A stretch of 64,000 nt of DNA. Source: Athene noctua. Lineage: Eukaryota; Chordata; Aves; Strigiformes; Strigidae. Where the stretch lies: the NCBI RefSeq assembly GCF_965140245.1, contig NC_134038.1:46992348-47056347 (forward strand). Direction: 5' to 3'. A model generated the notes under the pieces. The model was not told the origin of the DNA, did no database searches, and saw only the letters and a program-made list of their open reading frames with translations. Shown here one piece after another: positions 62,701 to 64,000 of this stretch. Numbering within the stretch: the stretch's first letter is position 1; every line of letters starts with the position of its first letter. The position numbers were made by a program, and so were the translations under genes.

Positions 62701-64000
62701 GGGCTTCACAGTGTTTGCTGTGTAAAAGTAAATGCTGAAGCAGTGGTTCACAGCAGCATAAAGATCTCTACTGAAGTCGGAGCTCCCTGAAAGAAGCTTT
62801 AGGTTGCCTAATGCAAAGAGATATAAATTTTACTAGTGGAAATAGGAGAGGACAGAAAATATTTTGATTTTATATGGCACCTCTCTTACTGAGGTTACTC
62901 TTCAGATCCTAGCACGAGAAGCACTAGAAGCATAAATGATGGCAAAAGCAAACCTTGAAGCTGATGTGCACTTAGCAACAACACAGGATGGAGTGCTCAG
63001 GAAAGGGAGTGATGGACAGGGATTAAGGATATTTCCTGCTGCTTGGGGAAGAAAGGGCAAAAAATAACACATGCTTTTGGACACCAGAACAGAGCAGAAG
63101 GTTTACTCTTCAACTGCGTGGCTGCAGAGAGACAGGCTCTCCCTAGAGCAAGGAAGCCCTACAGACTGCCTGATAAAATCCATACACCATACGAGGTTAA
63201 GTCCAGCTCCAGGGTCTGAATGTGCCTTTTGGGTCAGCAAGGAGAGTAGAACCAAATGGGTGACACTGACATTTGTCAGGATCTCTAGCAATACCCATAC
63301 TGAGACAGTCATATGATGAGGAAAGCTATAAAGAAGTAATATCACATCTTTAGAAATAGTAAATGTGTCCCATGAAATGGAGATCGAGACAATTTTTTCT
63401 CATTAACTAGGTATGGAGTGGTGCTTCCCTGATGCTTTAAGTTATCTTTTGCAAAAGTAATGAAACTTCTTTGGTTACTTGTGGGCCTCCTACTGCTCAC
63501 TTTATTTAGGGTAGCAAATTCTGAAATGTCAGAGGCTGTAACTACAAATTCCCATTTTCACAAACAGGTTTCAGAGAGGAAATTTTATTGGAATCAAGCA
63601 AAATTCTTTCATTTAGGAGAGCAAATTGCATAATGACCTGAAATGCATTTTTTTTCTGGACTTCCTTGGTAAAAGCTGGCTGCCCTGTATGACTTTCGGT
63701 GATTACCAAAGGTGGAGAAGAGAGGGAATTAAACACTTCACAGCTCTGAATAGACAGATACACTTCCAAAAGAGATACTGAACATCTTTATGTATTGAAC
63801 TCAGTATGATTCAAATGTGCATTTGATTAAATAAGGGCACGAATATTTATTCTTTTGTTTGTAGAAGTCAAGACCCTCCAGCCAGACTGGGTCTGTTTCA
63901 TAGCCCAGAGCTCACAGCTCCATTCATAGGACAGGTGTGTCAAGGGACAGAAAAAAATCAGCTATTTTCTTGTCAGTTAAAGTCTGCAGCAAGAATAGCT
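59797..64000 (-). other. DTNA: DTNA intron upstream of the first exon in the window
   Basis: The preceding coding exon, expected to encode ...SISLLLNFLLAAFDP, was looked for and not found, so this is intron to the window edge. It contains a (TC)n run at 61508-61520 and a TATA/TGTG dinucleotide-rich stretch at 62526-62590. Confidence 0.85.
62526..62590. repeat. TA/TG dinucleotide-rich microsatellite-like stretch
   Basis: Short runs of TATATA and TGTGTG broken by single changes. Confidence 0.8.

Noticed and set aside
59797..64000. Upstream DTNA exon ending ...LLNFLLAAFDP
   Set aside because: Searched on the minus strand for the coding pattern and splice sites; none found, so it should lie beyond the window.
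1..64000. CRISPR arrays, operons, tRNA genes, viral insertions
   Set aside because: No regularly spaced repeats, no tRNA-like cloverleaf sequence and no retroviral gene motifs were seen; the window is ordinary vertebrate intron and exon sequence.

Overview
The window is a piece of a vertebrate nuclear genome, most likely from a bird. It has small exons with GT-AG splice sites inside long AT-rich introns, and several CR1 LINE fragments, one of which keeps the avian-type 3' end (ATTCTATG-like repeats). There are no bacterial-style operons, tRNA/rRNA genes or CRISPR arrays. One protein-coding gene fills the window, on the minus strand: alpha-dystrobrevin (DTNA). The call rests on the translated exons, read by eye against remembered vertebrate dystrobrevin sequence. 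No database search was run.

Transcription runs from high to low coordinates. The 5' part of the gene (roughly the first 121 residues and the promoter) lies beyond position 64000. Eighteen coding exons were placed: 59711-59796 and 58009-58163 (EF-hand-like region), 53560-53665 (linker), 50700-50866 (ZZ zinc finger), 48148-48272, 42797-42877, 35403-35480 and 34682-34774 (the vr3 cassette), 27624-27711 (syntrophin-binding region), 25205-25302, 23727-23840 and 20350-20446 (coiled coils that pair with dystrophin-family proteins), 18834-18854 (a 21-nt microexon), 14596-14755, 11756-11845, 11060-11228, 10175-10307 (tyrosine-containing C-terminal region), and 140-295 (a proposed terminal exon encoding a 51-residue acidic tail). 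Exon phases agree at every junction. The joined reading frame is 2017 nt: one carried-over base, 671 codons and a stop. The rest of the window is intron plus a short piece of 3' UTR at positions 1-139.

The most interesting features concern alternative protein ends. Reading past the donor of 42797-42877 reaches a stop at once, followed by AATAAA about 85 nt downstream; this fits a short alpha-dystrobrevin-3-like form. Reading past 20350-20446 adds five residues (alpha-dystrobrevin-2-like). Reading past 10175-10307 adds 16 residues, in the position where mammalian alpha-dystrobrevin-1 ends. The alternative splice to 140-295 gives a tail with two RTDDEE motifs that resemble the YVRADDEN motif of the exon before it. 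The intron next to the ZZ exon is unusually GC-rich and stays open in frame for about 104 codons.

Repeats comprise four recognisable CR1 fragments, two older antisense CR1/L3-like copies, several short fragments resembling old amniote palindromic repeats, homopolymer tracts, and small local duplications. No second gene was found on either strand.
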